64,000 bases of DNA. Source: Flavobacterium cyclinae (GTDB lineage: Bacteria > Bacteroidota > Bacteroidia > Flavobacteriales > Flavobacteriaceae). Under the pieces are notes generated by a model. The model saw nothing but the letters and a program-made list of their open reading frames with translations. It was not told the origin of the DNA and searched no databases. Each line of letters opens with the position of its first letter. Position 1 is the stretch's first letter. The DNA lies in contig NZ_CP089095.1 of assembly GCF_021172145.1 (NCBI RefSeq), positions 1,736,001 to 1,800,000 on the forward strand. Direction: 5' to 3'. Shown in pieces: positions 32,810 through 42,262 of the stretch. The position numbers and the translations under genes are program-made.

Positions 32810-33259
32810 ATGAAAACTAAACATATATTTCCTTTACTATTAATATTTATTTCTTCAATCACTTTTGCACAGGGATTAAGGGATAGAAAAGAGAAAGTGA
32901 AAGCATTAAAAGTAGCTTATATTACAGAACAATTAAATTTAACTACTGAAGAAGCTCAAAAATTTTGGCCTATCTATAACGCTTTTGATGATAAACAAGC
33001 CGAATTAAGACATGAAAAAATGAGAGCAATTTTAGACCGATTTGAACCAGGAAGTGTAGATAAACTTTCTGAAAAAGAAGCTTCTAATTTATTAGTACAA
33101 ATGGAAGCTATTGAAGAAAATTTGTTTTCACTTAGAAAAAAGTTTATTAAAGATTTACAAGGTGTTATAAGTGCCAAGAAAATCATCAAACTCAAAAAAG
33201 CAGAAGAGGATTTTAATAGAGAGTTATTAAAACAAATTAGAGAAAAAAGAAGAGGTTAA
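32810..33259 (+). CDS. Spy/CpxP-like periplasmic protein
   Basis: This 149-residue protein has a signal peptide (LLLIFISSITFAQG) and an almost wholly helical, charged mature part including YITEQLNLTTEEAQKFWPIY. This LTxEEAxKFW motif is typical of Bacteroidota Spy/CpxP-like or sensor-of-ECF-41-type proteins found beside ECF sigma factors. It may chaperone unfolded envelope proteins or sense stress. It is third in the sigma/anti-sigma operon, which ends at the hairpin near 33274. Confidence 0.78.
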   Translation: MKTKHIFPLLLIFISSITFAQGLRDRKEKVKALKVAYITEQLNLTTEEAQKFWPIYNAFDDKQAELRHEKMRAILDRFEPGSVDKLSEKEASNLLVQMEAIEENLFSLRKKFIKDLQGVISAKKIIKLKKAEEDFNRELLKQIREKRRG

Positions 33260-33269
33260 TTATAATATC

Positions 33270-33301
33270 AAAGGCGTTCAGCAACAGTTGGACGCTTTTT
33301 T
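33270..33301 (+). terminator. Terminator of the ECF sigma operon
   Basis: GCGTTCAG (33274-33281) pairs with TTGGACGC (33288-33295) with two wobble pairs, followed by six T. Confidence 0.7.
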
Positions 33302-34322
33302 ATTGAATTTCAAATCGAACTAACTTATTTCTTCCAGTTGCATAAAACACCTTTTCTGATTCAAATCTGAAGGTATAAAAATCCTTATTATCAGAGAATT
33401 TTGTCCAACTTATGCCAAAATTATCCGAATAATACATTCCTGTTCCACCAACAGAAATTAGTTTTTTACCTTGTCCATTTGGAAGAAATTGTATACAAGA
33501 AGCATAACCAAAGGCTTCCTTTTCTGCGATTAATTTCCAAGTTTTGCCACCATTTTTAGTTATGGCTTTGTTGGCCCAATTCTGGTCTTGCTTTTCGTAA
33601 TTTCCACCGGCGATAATTCCTATTTTTTCATTGTAAAAATCGGCTGTAAAAATTCCAGTCATGGTTGCTCCTTGAACAATGGGTGTATCATAAACCTTCC
33701 AAGTTGTACCAAAATCCTTAGAAACAAAAACACGCGATTTCTTTCCACCTGAAACCATAAAAATCGATTTTCCTTTTACAATTAAGTTGGTATTACTGGA
33801 AGCAAAAGCGGCTTCCCCTTCTGAAATACTAGGTAAAATATCGCAACTTACTTTTTGCCAAGTTTTACCACCATCTGTAGTTTTTATGAAAGCTAGGCAA
33901 TTTTCAATTGGATCTCCCATAGCAAATCCGTTTAAATCATCTACAAACTGCATACTATCGTAAAACACTTTTTCGTGATCTTCTTTGTACACTACAGTTT
34001 CTTCTAATGTTTTCTTATTAATTCGAATCAGCATTGCTGGATTTCCAACCGATAAAATAAAAATCGATTCATTTGTAGATGCAATACTTCTAAATTCAGT
34101 ATTTCGGGTAACCGATTGAATTTCTTTTATGATAGTTGTATCTCTCTTTTTATCGTAAAATCCATATCGTCCCTTATCCATTCCCATCCATACTTTATCT
34201 TCATCAATCAAAATGGCTCTACAACTTAATTTAGATTCAAAAAGTATTTCAGATGTAATGGTAACTTTTTGAGAAAAACCAAATAAACCAATAAATAAAA
34301 GGATAACAACTATATTTTTCAT
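33300..34322 (-). CDS. Secreted YCF48/BNR-repeat propeller protein
   Basis: The start at 34322 (MKNIVVILLFIGLFGFSQ) gives a signal peptide and 340 residues. The longer frame to 34343 is less likely. Repeats of KTTDGGKTWQKV, SKDFGTTWKV, TKNGGKTWKL and SDNFGISWTK mark BNR/YCF48-like beta-propeller blades with T-x-D-G-G-x-T-W motifs. Annotated relatives are often called oxidoreductases without evidence. No sorting tail is seen, so it is probably periplasmic. Confidence 0.85.
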   Translation of the reverse strand: MKNIVVILLFIGLFGFSQKVTITSEILFESKLSCRAILIDEDKVWMGMDKGRYGFYDKKRDTTIIKEIQSVTRNTEFRSIASTNESIFILSVGNPAMLIRINKKTLEETVVYKEDHEKVFYDSMQFVDDLNGFAMGDPIENCLAFIKTTDGGKTWQKVSCDILPSISEGEAAFASSNTNLIVKGKSIFMVSGGKKSRVFVSKDFGTTWKVYDTPIVQGATMTGIFTADFYNEKIGIIAGGNYEKQDQNWANKAITKNGGKTWKLIAEKEAFGYASCIQFLPNGQGKKLISVGGTGMYYSDNFGISWTKFSDNKDFYTFRFESEKVFYATGRNKLVRFEIQ

Positions 34323-34480
34323 AAGAAATGGATTAAATACCAAATATAAGTTAAAAGTTTAGCAGAACAAAATTTGTTTTATATAATTGATTTTCAATTA
34401 CTTAATTAAGAAATATATTTTTTGGCACAATAATTGGTTTACATCAACTAAATAAATAAGAACCCTAAAACCATTATATT

Positions 34481-35596
34481 ATGAAAACGAGATTAATACA
34501 TTTGAGCTTAATAGCTACACTAACTATAGGTTCTCTTTTTGCACAAGAAAAAACAACAATAACAGCTAAAAATTCTGATATAAGCGACAACTTAGATTTG
34601 CGAGCAGTTGCAACCGTTTTTGGAGATGCAAAAGATTTGGAAGATTTTGAAAGAAGATTAAATGATCCTAAAACACAAATTTCAAATTTAGACTTGAATA
34701 ATGATAATTATGTTGATTATTTAAGGGTTATTGAAACAGTTGAAGGAAACGTACACTTAGTTGTTGTACAAGCTGTTTTAGATAAAGATGTCTATCAAGA
34801 TGTAGCAACAATTGAAGTAGAACGAGACCGCAATAACCGAGTTCAAGTTCAAGTTGTAGGTGATGTTTACATGTATGGAAGTAATTATATTTATGAACCC
34901 GTATATGTTCATACACCTATAATTTACAATACTTTTTGGGTAGGAAATTATCGCCCTTATTATTCAACATGGTATTGGGGGTATTATCCAAGTTATTACA
35001 CCTACTGGAACCCATTTCCAATTTTTAGATACCGCAATCACATTCATGTTCATATTAATTTTGGTCACAGTTATCAATATGTAACACATCGAAGATGTGC
35101 TGTAGTATATAACAATTACTATGGAAGAAGAGGAAATGGATATGAAAGAAGATATCCTAATCGTTCTTTTGCACATCGAAATTCAGGTTATTCAAATAGA
35201 TATGAACTAGATTCTAGAAGAAATATAAGTTCTCCAAGAAGTAGAAACGAAATGGCTTCAAATTCAACTAGAGGTAATCGAGAAACACGTTCTGTTACTC
35301 CTTCTACTACAAGAACTAGAACCACTACTGCAACAAGAAATAATAATGCTACTAGAAGTTCCGACACTAGAAGTTCAAATGCAACAAGAAGTAATCGATC
35401 TAATAATACAAGAGAATTTTCTGAAAATAGAAACAATTCTAGTAATAACAGATCTAATGCAACAAGATCTGAAAGTAGAGGTTCCTCAGAAGTAAGAGGA
35501 AATTCGTCAAGAGGAAATTCTCAGCAACGAAGTAGCTCTTCAAGAAGCGTTTCAACTTCTAGAAATTCAGAAGGAAGAGGGAATGGAAGAGGATAA
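34481..35596 (+). CDS. Secreted hypothetical protein with Tyr/Trp-rich segment and Arg/Ser/Asn low-complexity tail
   Basis: This 371-residue protein has a signal peptide (IHLSLIATLTIGSLFAQ). A folded region (about 25-130) contains DLRAVATVFGDAKDLEDFERRLNDP and LDLNNDNYVDYLRVIE, which resembles an EF-hand-like calcium loop. A Tyr/Trp/His-rich stretch follows (about 145-200), then 150 residues dominated by R, S, N and T. The tail has repeated TRSS/NATRS-type words. The basic tail may bind acidic polymers, which is only inference. A perfect hairpin terminator follows. Confidence 0.78.
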   Translation: MKTRLIHLSLIATLTIGSLFAQEKTTITAKNSDISDNLDLRAVATVFGDAKDLEDFERRLNDPKTQISNLDLNNDNYVDYLRVIETVEGNVHLVVVQAVLDKDVYQDVATIEVERDRNNRVQVQVVGDVYMYGSNYIYEPVYVHTPIIYNTFWVGNYRPYYSTWYWGYYPSYYTYWNPFPIFRYRNHIHVHINFGHSYQYVTHRRCAVVYNNYYGRRGNGYERRYPNRSFAHRNSGYSNRYELDSRRNISSPRSRNEMASNSTRGNRETRSVTPSTTRTRTTTATRNNNATRSSDTRSSNATRSNRSNNTREFSENRNNSSNNRSNATRSESRGSSEVRGNSSRGNSQQRSSSSRSVSTSRNSEGRGNGRG

Positions 35597-35601
35597 ATAT
35601 T

Positions 35602-35630
35602 AAAGCTGTCAAATTTGACAGCTTTTTTTA
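35602..35630 (+). terminator. Terminator of the low-complexity secreted protein gene
   Basis: AAAGCTGTCAAA and TTTGACAGCTTT (35602-35625) form a perfect 24-bp palindrome followed by more T. Confidence 0.85.
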
Positions 35631-35640
35631 TTTTTATTGC

Positions 35641-35648
35641 TATCTTTG
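35641..35648 (+). promoter_or_regulatory. -7 box of the RsmB-family gene
   Basis: TATCTTTG matches TAnnTTTG, 22 bases before the ATG at 35671. A TTTG at 35614-35617 is 23 bases upstream, slightly far. Confidence 0.5.
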
Positions 35649-35670
35649 TAGGCTTATTTAAAATTAAATA

Positions 35671-36885
35671 ATGAGATTACACAGAAATTTAGTATTCACC
35701 ACTATCGATTCGCTGATGGCGATTTTCAATGAAGAAGAATACGCTGACAAAGTGGTTGCAAGAGCCCTAAAAAAAGATAAACGATGGGGAAGTCACGATA
35801 GAAAATTCGTAGCAGAAACCATATATGAAATCGTAAGATGGAAACGATTATATGCCGAAATTGCAGAAGTAAAAGAGCCTTTTGATCGCGATAAAATTTG
35901 GAGAATATTTGCTGTTTGGGCAGTATTGAGAGGTTATAACCTACCCGATTGGAAATATTTTGAAGATACTCCCGTTAGAAGAATCAAAGGTAAATTTGAC
36001 GAATTATCAAAAATCAGAAAATATAGAGAATCTATTCCTGATTGGATGGATGATTTAGGAAGTAAAGAATTAGGCGAAGAAAAATGGACTAAAGAAATTG
36101 CAGCTCAAAATGAGCAAGCAAAAGTAATTTTGAGGGTCAATCGTTTAAAAACAACAAAAGAAAAATTAAGAGCTCTTTTGATGGACTTGAATATTGAAAC
36201 CGAATTTCACAAAGACTATCCTGATGCCTTAATTTTAAAAGAAAGAGCTAATGTTTTCTTAACAGATGCTTTTAAAGATGGATTATTTGAGGTACAAGAT
36301 GCTTCTTCACAATTAGTAGCTTATTTCTTAGATGTTCAACCTGGAATGCGAGTGGTTGATACTTGTGCTGGTGCTGGTGGTAAAACTTTGCATTTGGCCT
36401 CTCTAATGGAAAATAAAGGACAATTAATTGCTATGGATTTATATGAAAGTAAATTGAAGCAATTAAAGATTCGTGCCAAAAGAAACGGAGCCTTTAATAT
36501 TGAACCTAGAGTTATTGAAAGCACTAAAACAATCAAAAAATTACACGAAAAAGCAGATAGAGTTTTAATAGATGCTCCTTGTAGTGGATTAGGAGTTTTA
36601 AAAAGAAACCCTGATAGTAAATGGAAATTACAGCCTGAATTTGTAGATAATATCAGAAAAGTTCAAGCTGAAGTTTTAGAAAATTATTCTAAAATTGTTA
36701 AACCAGGCGGAAAATTAGTTTACGCTACTTGTTCTGTGTTACCCTCTGAAAATCAAGAACAAATTAAGCAATTCTTAAGTACAGAAATCGGAAAAGAGTT
36801 TAACTTTGTTAAAGACCAAAAAGTATTAGCCAGTGAAAGCGGATTTGATGGTTTTTACATGGCATTATTAGAACGAAAAAAATAA
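35671..36885 (+). CDS. RsmB/NOP-family rRNA (cytosine-C5) methyltransferase
   Basis: This 404-residue protein has an N-terminal NusB-like helical part (about 1-140) and a SAM-dependent core. Motif I reads DTCAGAGGKTLHLA near residue 230. Motif IV has the catalytic dyad cysteine in DAPCSGLG, and motif VI has the nucleophile in YATCSVLPSENQEQ. Both catalytic cysteines are present, so it should be active. It most resembles RsmB-like 16S m5C enzymes, but the exact target base is not determinable. Confidence 0.9.
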   Translation: MRLHRNLVFTTIDSLMAIFNEEEYADKVVARALKKDKRWGSHDRKFVAETIYEIVRWKRLYAEIAEVKEPFDRDKIWRIFAVWAVLRGYNLPDWKYFEDTPVRRIKGKFDELSKIRKYRESIPDWMDDLGSKELGEEKWTKEIAAQNEQAKVILRVNRLKTTKEKLRALLMDLNIETEFHKDYPDALILKERANVFLTDAFKDGLFEVQDASSQLVAYFLDVQPGMRVVDTCAGAGGKTLHLASLMENKGQLIAMDLYESKLKQLKIRAKRNGAFNIEPRVIESTKTIKKLHEKADRVLIDAPCSGLGVLKRNPDSKWKLQPEFVDNIRKVQAEVLENYSKIVKPGGKLVYATCSVLPSENQEQIKQFLSTEIGKEFNFVKDQKVLASESGFDGFYMALLERKK

Positions 36886-36892
36886 TTAATTT

Positions 36893-37990
36893 ATGAGAAA
36901 TAACTTTACCCTACTATTTTTTGCAATTACTTCAATTGTTTTCTCTCAAGCTGGCGCACCAGCAAATCCATATTATAATGGATTCAACTGGACATTAACG
37001 GGGATGAATTTAAAAAATGAATTAGCTACAAAAATTACAACAACTCACACTAATTTAATTCCTTATGTTTGGGATGCAGCGCAAGCAACTGATGTTGATC
37101 CAACAAACTCAAACAATGTATTACTGATTTATGGATCTAGTAACAACACATGTCCGGCTAGCCCTGCTGATGGTAACGAACATAGAAGTAGAGATAAATT
37201 CTTTAATGGAGGTGGAAATTCTTGTGAATGGAATAGAGAACACGTATATGCTAAAGCTCTAGGTACTCCTGCTCTTAATGATGGAGGTGCGAGTGATGCT
37301 GGAGAAGATGCACATCATATTAGATCTAGCGATGTTGATAAAAACGGAGCTAGAGGTAATTTAAAATTTGCCCCAGGTTCTGGAAATGCAGGTGCAGTTT
37401 CTGGAGGATGGTATCCTGGTGATGAATGGAAAGGAGATGTAGCTCGAATGATGATGTATATGTATTTGAGATACCCTACACAATGTTTACCAATTAATGT
37501 AGGTACAGGAACTACTGTTGCTACAGATACCAATATGATTGAATTATTTTTACAATGGAATGCTGAAGATCCAGTTTCTGAATACGAGGATAACAGAAAT
37601 ACCTATCATAACAATACATCTAATGCTTATGCGCAAGGTAATCGTAATCCTTTTATTGATAATCCTTATTTAGCTACTGTTATTTGGGGTGGACCAATTG
37701 CAGAAAATAGATGGCCAGGTATATTCTTATCATCTGAAGACTTTATTGCTTTAAATAGTGCTGTTATTTACCCAAATCCTACAGTAAATAATCAAATTTC
37801 TATTGCTACAGAAATTGATTTAACCTCAATTGTTTTATTCAATAGCAATGGACAAATTATTCAAGAAATAAAAAAACCTACAAAAATCAATAATAATTCA
37901 TACCAAGTTAAAGATTTACCTAATGGTTTTTATATGATTCAATTGAGCTCAGATCATGCAGTTACTACTAAAAAAGTAATTGTAAATTAA
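36893..37990 (+). CDS. Secreted endonuclease I-family nuclease with T9SS sorting domain
   Basis: This 365-residue protein has a signal peptide (TLLFFAITSIVFSQA). The nuclease core contains WNREHVYAKALG and AGEDAHHIRSSDVDKNGARGN, the EndA/endonuclease I active site with catalytic histidines and Asn metal ligand, between residues 100 and 170. The last 75 residues are a type A sorting domain (IYPNPTVNNQISI, NGQIIQEI, GFYMIQL, TTKKVIVN). It likely degrades extracellular DNA for nutrients or biofilm turnover. It starts seven bases after the methyltransferase gene, so the two may be co-transcribed. Confidence 0.93.
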   Translation: MRNNFTLLFFAITSIVFSQAGAPANPYYNGFNWTLTGMNLKNELATKITTTHTNLIPYVWDAAQATDVDPTNSNNVLLIYGSSNNTCPASPADGNEHRSRDKFFNGGGNSCEWNREHVYAKALGTPALNDGGASDAGEDAHHIRSSDVDKNGARGNLKFAPGSGNAGAVSGGWYPGDEWKGDVARMMMYMYLRYPTQCLPINVGTGTTVATDTNMIELFLQWNAEDPVSEYEDNRNTYHNNTSNAYAQGNRNPFIDNPYLATVIWGGPIAENRWPGIFLSSEDFIALNSAVIYPNPTVNNQISIATEIDLTSIVLFNSNGQIIQEIKKPTKINNNSYQVKDLPNGFYMIQLSSDHAVTTKKVIVN

Positions 37991-38010
37991 TTTAGAGAAA
38001 ATTATAAACT

Positions 38011-38043
38011 AAAAACCGACTTGTAATACAAGTCGGTTTTTTT
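38011..38043 (+). terminator. Terminator of the secreted nuclease gene
   Basis: A perfect 15-bp stem (AAAAACCGACTTGTA with TACAAGTCGGTTTTT) with a one-base centre is followed by more T. Confidence 0.88.
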
Positions 38044-38049
38044 ATATAA

Positions 38050-38079
38050 AAAAAGCTTCAAGAAATCTTGAAGCTTTAA
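38050..38079 (-). terminator. Terminator of tRNA-His
   Basis: AAAGCTTCAAGA pairs perfectly with TCTTGAAGCTTT (38052-38077). On the minus strand it is followed by seven T. Confidence 0.85.
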
Positions 38080-38087
38080 ATTGAAAG

Positions 38088-38162
<75 letters not shown>

Positions 38163-38259
38163 GTTTGTTATACAAAACAGTCTTATTCTGTTTTGCGAGT
38201 GCAAATATAGTGTAATTCTATACTTCTACAAACATTTTTTAGAAAAAATTACACCAATT

Positions 38260-38976
38260 TTATTTCAAATCTCCTAAGCTATTGACAGCCAAATACCTTT
38301 CAACGGTAAAACCTTCTGCATATTCTACCCCAACTAGCCTACCTAAGTCTAAAGCGCGGTATTTTACACTTTCAATAAAATTTTTTGAAGCTATTGGAGT
38401 AACTGGTTCATTTGATTTTGGATCATAAAATTGAGAACTATAGGCTAAAACAGAATCCATTTTTTTATCCATAAATTCCGAAATATCTACTACAAAATCA
38501 GGTTCAATATTTTGCCATTGGATATAATGATACACTAATTTTGGTCGCCAAGCTTCTTGCTCCACTCCATCACATACCGTTTTAATTTTTCGTAAACCCG
38601 ATAAAAAACAAGCATCGCTAACCAATTTACTTCCTTTTCCGTGGTCAATGTGTCTATCCGTAATCGCATTGCACAACACGATTTCAGGTTGGTATTTGCG
38701 AATCATTTCAATGACTTTCAATTGATGCGCTTCATCATTCACAAAAAAACCATCTCGCATATCCAAATTCTCACGCACCACAACACCTAAAATCTCAGAA
38801 GCCTTAGCCGATTCCGAATTACGAATTTCAACAGAACCACGAGTACCCAATTCCCCCCGAGTTAAATCGATAATCCCGACTTTTTTTCCAAGACTTACCT
38901 CTTTGGCAATCGTGCCACTACAACCTAATTCTACATCATCTGGATGTGCTCCAAAAGCTAATATGTCTAATTTCAC
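38260..38976 (-). CDS. bshB1: Bacillithiol biosynthesis deacetylase BshB1
   Basis: This 238-residue protein of the LmbE/PIG-L deacetylase family has the zinc motif AFGAHPDDVELGCSG at the N-terminus, with DLTRGELGTRG and a second histidine in DRHIDHGKGSKL near residue 110. It deacetylates GlcNAc-malate to GlcN-malate in bacillithiol synthesis. Its start codon abuts a heptanucleotide array that runs back into the upstream isochorismate synthase gene. No other bsh gene is visible in the window. Confidence 0.92.
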   Translation of the reverse strand: MKLDILAFGAHPDDVELGCSGTIAKEVSLGKKVGIIDLTRGELGTRGSVEIRNSESAKASEILGVVVRENLDMRDGFFVNDEAHQLKVIEMIRKYQPEIVLCNAITDRHIDHGKGSKLVSDACFLSGLRKIKTVCDGVEQEAWRPKLVYHYIQWQNIEPDFVVDISEFMDKKMDSVLAYSSQFYDPKSNEPVTPIASKNFIESVKYRALDLGRLVGVEYAEGFTVERYLAVNSLGDLK

Positions 38977-38977
38977 A

Positions 38978-40044
<1,067 letters not shown>

Positions 40045-40045
<1 letters not shown>

Positions 40046-40470
40046 TATTGTCTTCTCGATAATACCATATTTGTTAATTTACAAAGCGAAATTAACTTTC
40101 CTTCTTCGTCAACGATTCTAATTTCCCACAAGTGAATGCTTGCGCCTTTATGAATAATTTTTGCTGTTGCGGTAACCATTCCTTCACGTTTGCTCTTTAA
40201 ATGATTCGCCGATATTTCAATACCACGAACTTCTTGTTTTTCAGGATTTACAAACATTAATGAAGCGGCACTTCCTACACTTTCAGCTAAAGCTACGGTA
40301 GCACCACCATGCAATAATCCCATTGGCTGATGAACTCTAGGATTTACAGGCATTGTAGCGGTTAGGAAATCTTCACCTGCATCAGTGTAGACAATATCTA
40401 AGGTATTCATTAAAGTGTTTTTGCTCCAATCGTTACACAATTGCAACATTTTTTCTCTATCAAACATCAT
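40045..40470 (-). CDS. Hotdog-fold thioesterase, probably DHNA-CoA hydrolase (MenI-like)
   Basis: The start is ambiguous (40470, 40467 or 40497). The version from 40470 has 141 residues. The PaaI/ComA-type hotdog motif reads PMGLLHGGATVALAESVGSAAS, with RGIEISANHLKSKREG following. Coupling to isochorismate synthase suggests hydrolysis of 1,4-dihydroxy-2-naphthoyl-CoA in the menaquinone route, but the family includes many acyl-CoA thioesterases. Confidence 0.83.
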
Positions 40471-40604
40471 AACTTTATTTTTGGTAAAATTAAACATTCC
40501 TAATAGAATAATTCAACTGATTTAACGTTTTGATAGATATTTTAATCTGTTTTTGTTTTTATAGATTTAAAATTAATAATTACATTTACCAAAATTAACA
40601 TTAC

Positions 40605-42179
40605 ATGCGTCGTTTATTACTTTTAATATTAATAGGATTAGCTGCTACATTAACATCATGTCGAAATGATTTTGATTTTGAATCCAGAACTGGAGGTCTA
40701 GAATTTTCCAAAGACACGGTTTATTTAGATACAGTATTCACTAATATTGGTTCAAGTACTTATACTTTAAAAGTTTACAACAGAAGTGATAAAAACATTT
40801 CAATACCTTCATTAGGATTAAAAAAAGGAACCACATCTAAATACAGATTAATGGTTGATGGTATGGCGGGACAAGTATTTGAAAATGTAGAAATTTTGGC
40901 AAAAGACAGTATGTATATTTTTGTATCTGTAACTGCCGATGTTGCAGATGCTAATCCAACAGATTTTCTTTATACCGATAAAATATTATTTGGAGATGAA
41001 TTGAATCCGAATCATCAAGATGTAGATTTAGTTACGCTAATTCAAGATGCTTATTTTATTTATCCTGGAAGAGTTCAAAATCCAGATGATAGTTATACTT
41101 ATGATGAATTAAACCTTGGAGTGGACGGAGACGGAAATCCAGTTACCATTCGTGGACGATTTTTAGAAGAAACTCATCCGATTAATGGTGATGAGCTCCA
41201 TTGGACAAACACCAAACCTTATGTGATTTATGGATATGCTGCTGTCCCTTCAAATAAAACACTTGTTGTAGATGCAGGTGCAAGAGTCCATTTTCATGCT
41301 GAATCTGGCTTGATAGTAGCTAATAATGCTTCCCTTCAGGTGAACGGAAATACATCAACAACAGAAGCTTTAGAAAACGAAGTTATTTTTGAAGGCGATC
41401 GTTTAGAGCCAGACTTTTCGGAAGTTCCAGGTCAATGGGGAACTATTTGGTTAACACAAGGAAGTACTAATAATCAAATCAAAAATTTAACGATAAAAAA
41501 TGCAACTGTTGGGTTACTAATTTCAGGTAACGATGGTACTCCTACTCCAACACTGGATATAGAAAACACACAAATTTACAATTGTGCAAATGTTGGAATT
41601 TTAGCCCGAACTGGAAATATTGAAGGAAGAAATGTTGTCATAAATAACTGTGGACAAGCTGCTTTTGCAGGAAGTTATGGTGGTAGTTATGAATTTACAC
41701 ATTGTACCTTTGCAAATTATTGGTCAAGTCCTTCTCAAACTGTTGTTTTACTTGATGATTATATTCAAACAACATCTGGAAATATTACAGAACCGCTAAC
41801 GAAGGCAAATTTTAAAAATTGTATCATTTACGGAAGTTCTAATTTAGGAATTAACTTAAAAAAAGAAGGAAGTATATTTAATTATAATTTTGATCATTGT
41901 TTAATAAAATTTGCTGATTATAGTAATCAATTTACAACGAATCCTTTATATGATTTCTCTAATTCTGCTCTATTTGATAATTGTTTAATCGCTAGAAATA
42001 CAACTAATAACAATCCCGATTTTAAAGATGCTCGAAATAATGAATTAATTATTGGTGAAGATTCGGCAGCTAAAGGATCTGCAGATTATAATTTTTCTTC
42101 TGGAACATTTGATATTCTAAATAATTCTAGAACTAATCCTTCAGATATAGGCGCTTACAATTGGACAACTTTTGATTAA
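40605..42179 (+). CDS. Lipoprotein with right-handed beta-helix repeats
   Basis: This 524-residue protein begins with a type II signal peptide. The lipobox LTSC places the lipidated cysteine at residue 19. A short beta region is followed by many imperfect beta-helix rungs (NQIKNLTIKNATVGLLIS, IENTQIYNCANVGILAR, FKNCIIYGSSNLGINL), typical of pectate-lyase-like folds that bind or cleave polysaccharides. No catalytic residues can be assigned. Probable location is the outer membrane or periplasm. It lies upstream of purL, which has its own promoter. Confidence 0.82.
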   Translation: MRRLLLLILIGLAATLTSCRNDFDFESRTGGLEFSKDTVYLDTVFTNIGSSTYTLKVYNRSDKNISIPSLGLKKGTTSKYRLMVDGMAGQVFENVEILAKDSMYIFVSVTADVADANPTDFLYTDKILFGDELNPNHQDVDLVTLIQDAYFIYPGRVQNPDDSYTYDELNLGVDGDGNPVTIRGRFLEETHPINGDELHWTNTKPYVIYGYAAVPSNKTLVVDAGARVHFHAESGLIVANNASLQVNGNTSTTEALENEVIFEGDRLEPDFSEVPGQWGTIWLTQGSTNNQIKNLTIKNATVGLLISGNDGTPTPTLDIENTQIYNCANVGILARTGNIEGRNVVINNCGQAAFAGSYGGSYEFTHCTFANYWSSPSQTVVLLDDYIQTTSGNITEPLTKANFKNCIIYGSSNLGINLKKEGSIFNYNFDHCLIKFADYSNQFTTNPLYDFSNSALFDNCLIARNTTNNNPDFKDARNNELIIGEDSAAKGSADYNFSSGTFDILNNSRTNPSDIGAYNWTTFD

Positions 42180-42200
42180 ATAAACTAGTCTTATTATTAT

Positions 42201-42231
42201 TTTGTTTGTTCTAATTTTTAGAATAAATTTG
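42201..42231 (+). promoter_or_regulatory. Promoter of purL
   Basis: TTTG (42201-42204) and TAAATTTG (42224-42231) are spaced by 19 bases, a full consensus match, with the ATG 32 bases later. Confidence 0.78.
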
Positions 42232-42262
42232 CACTTTCAACAACACACAAACAACACATACA

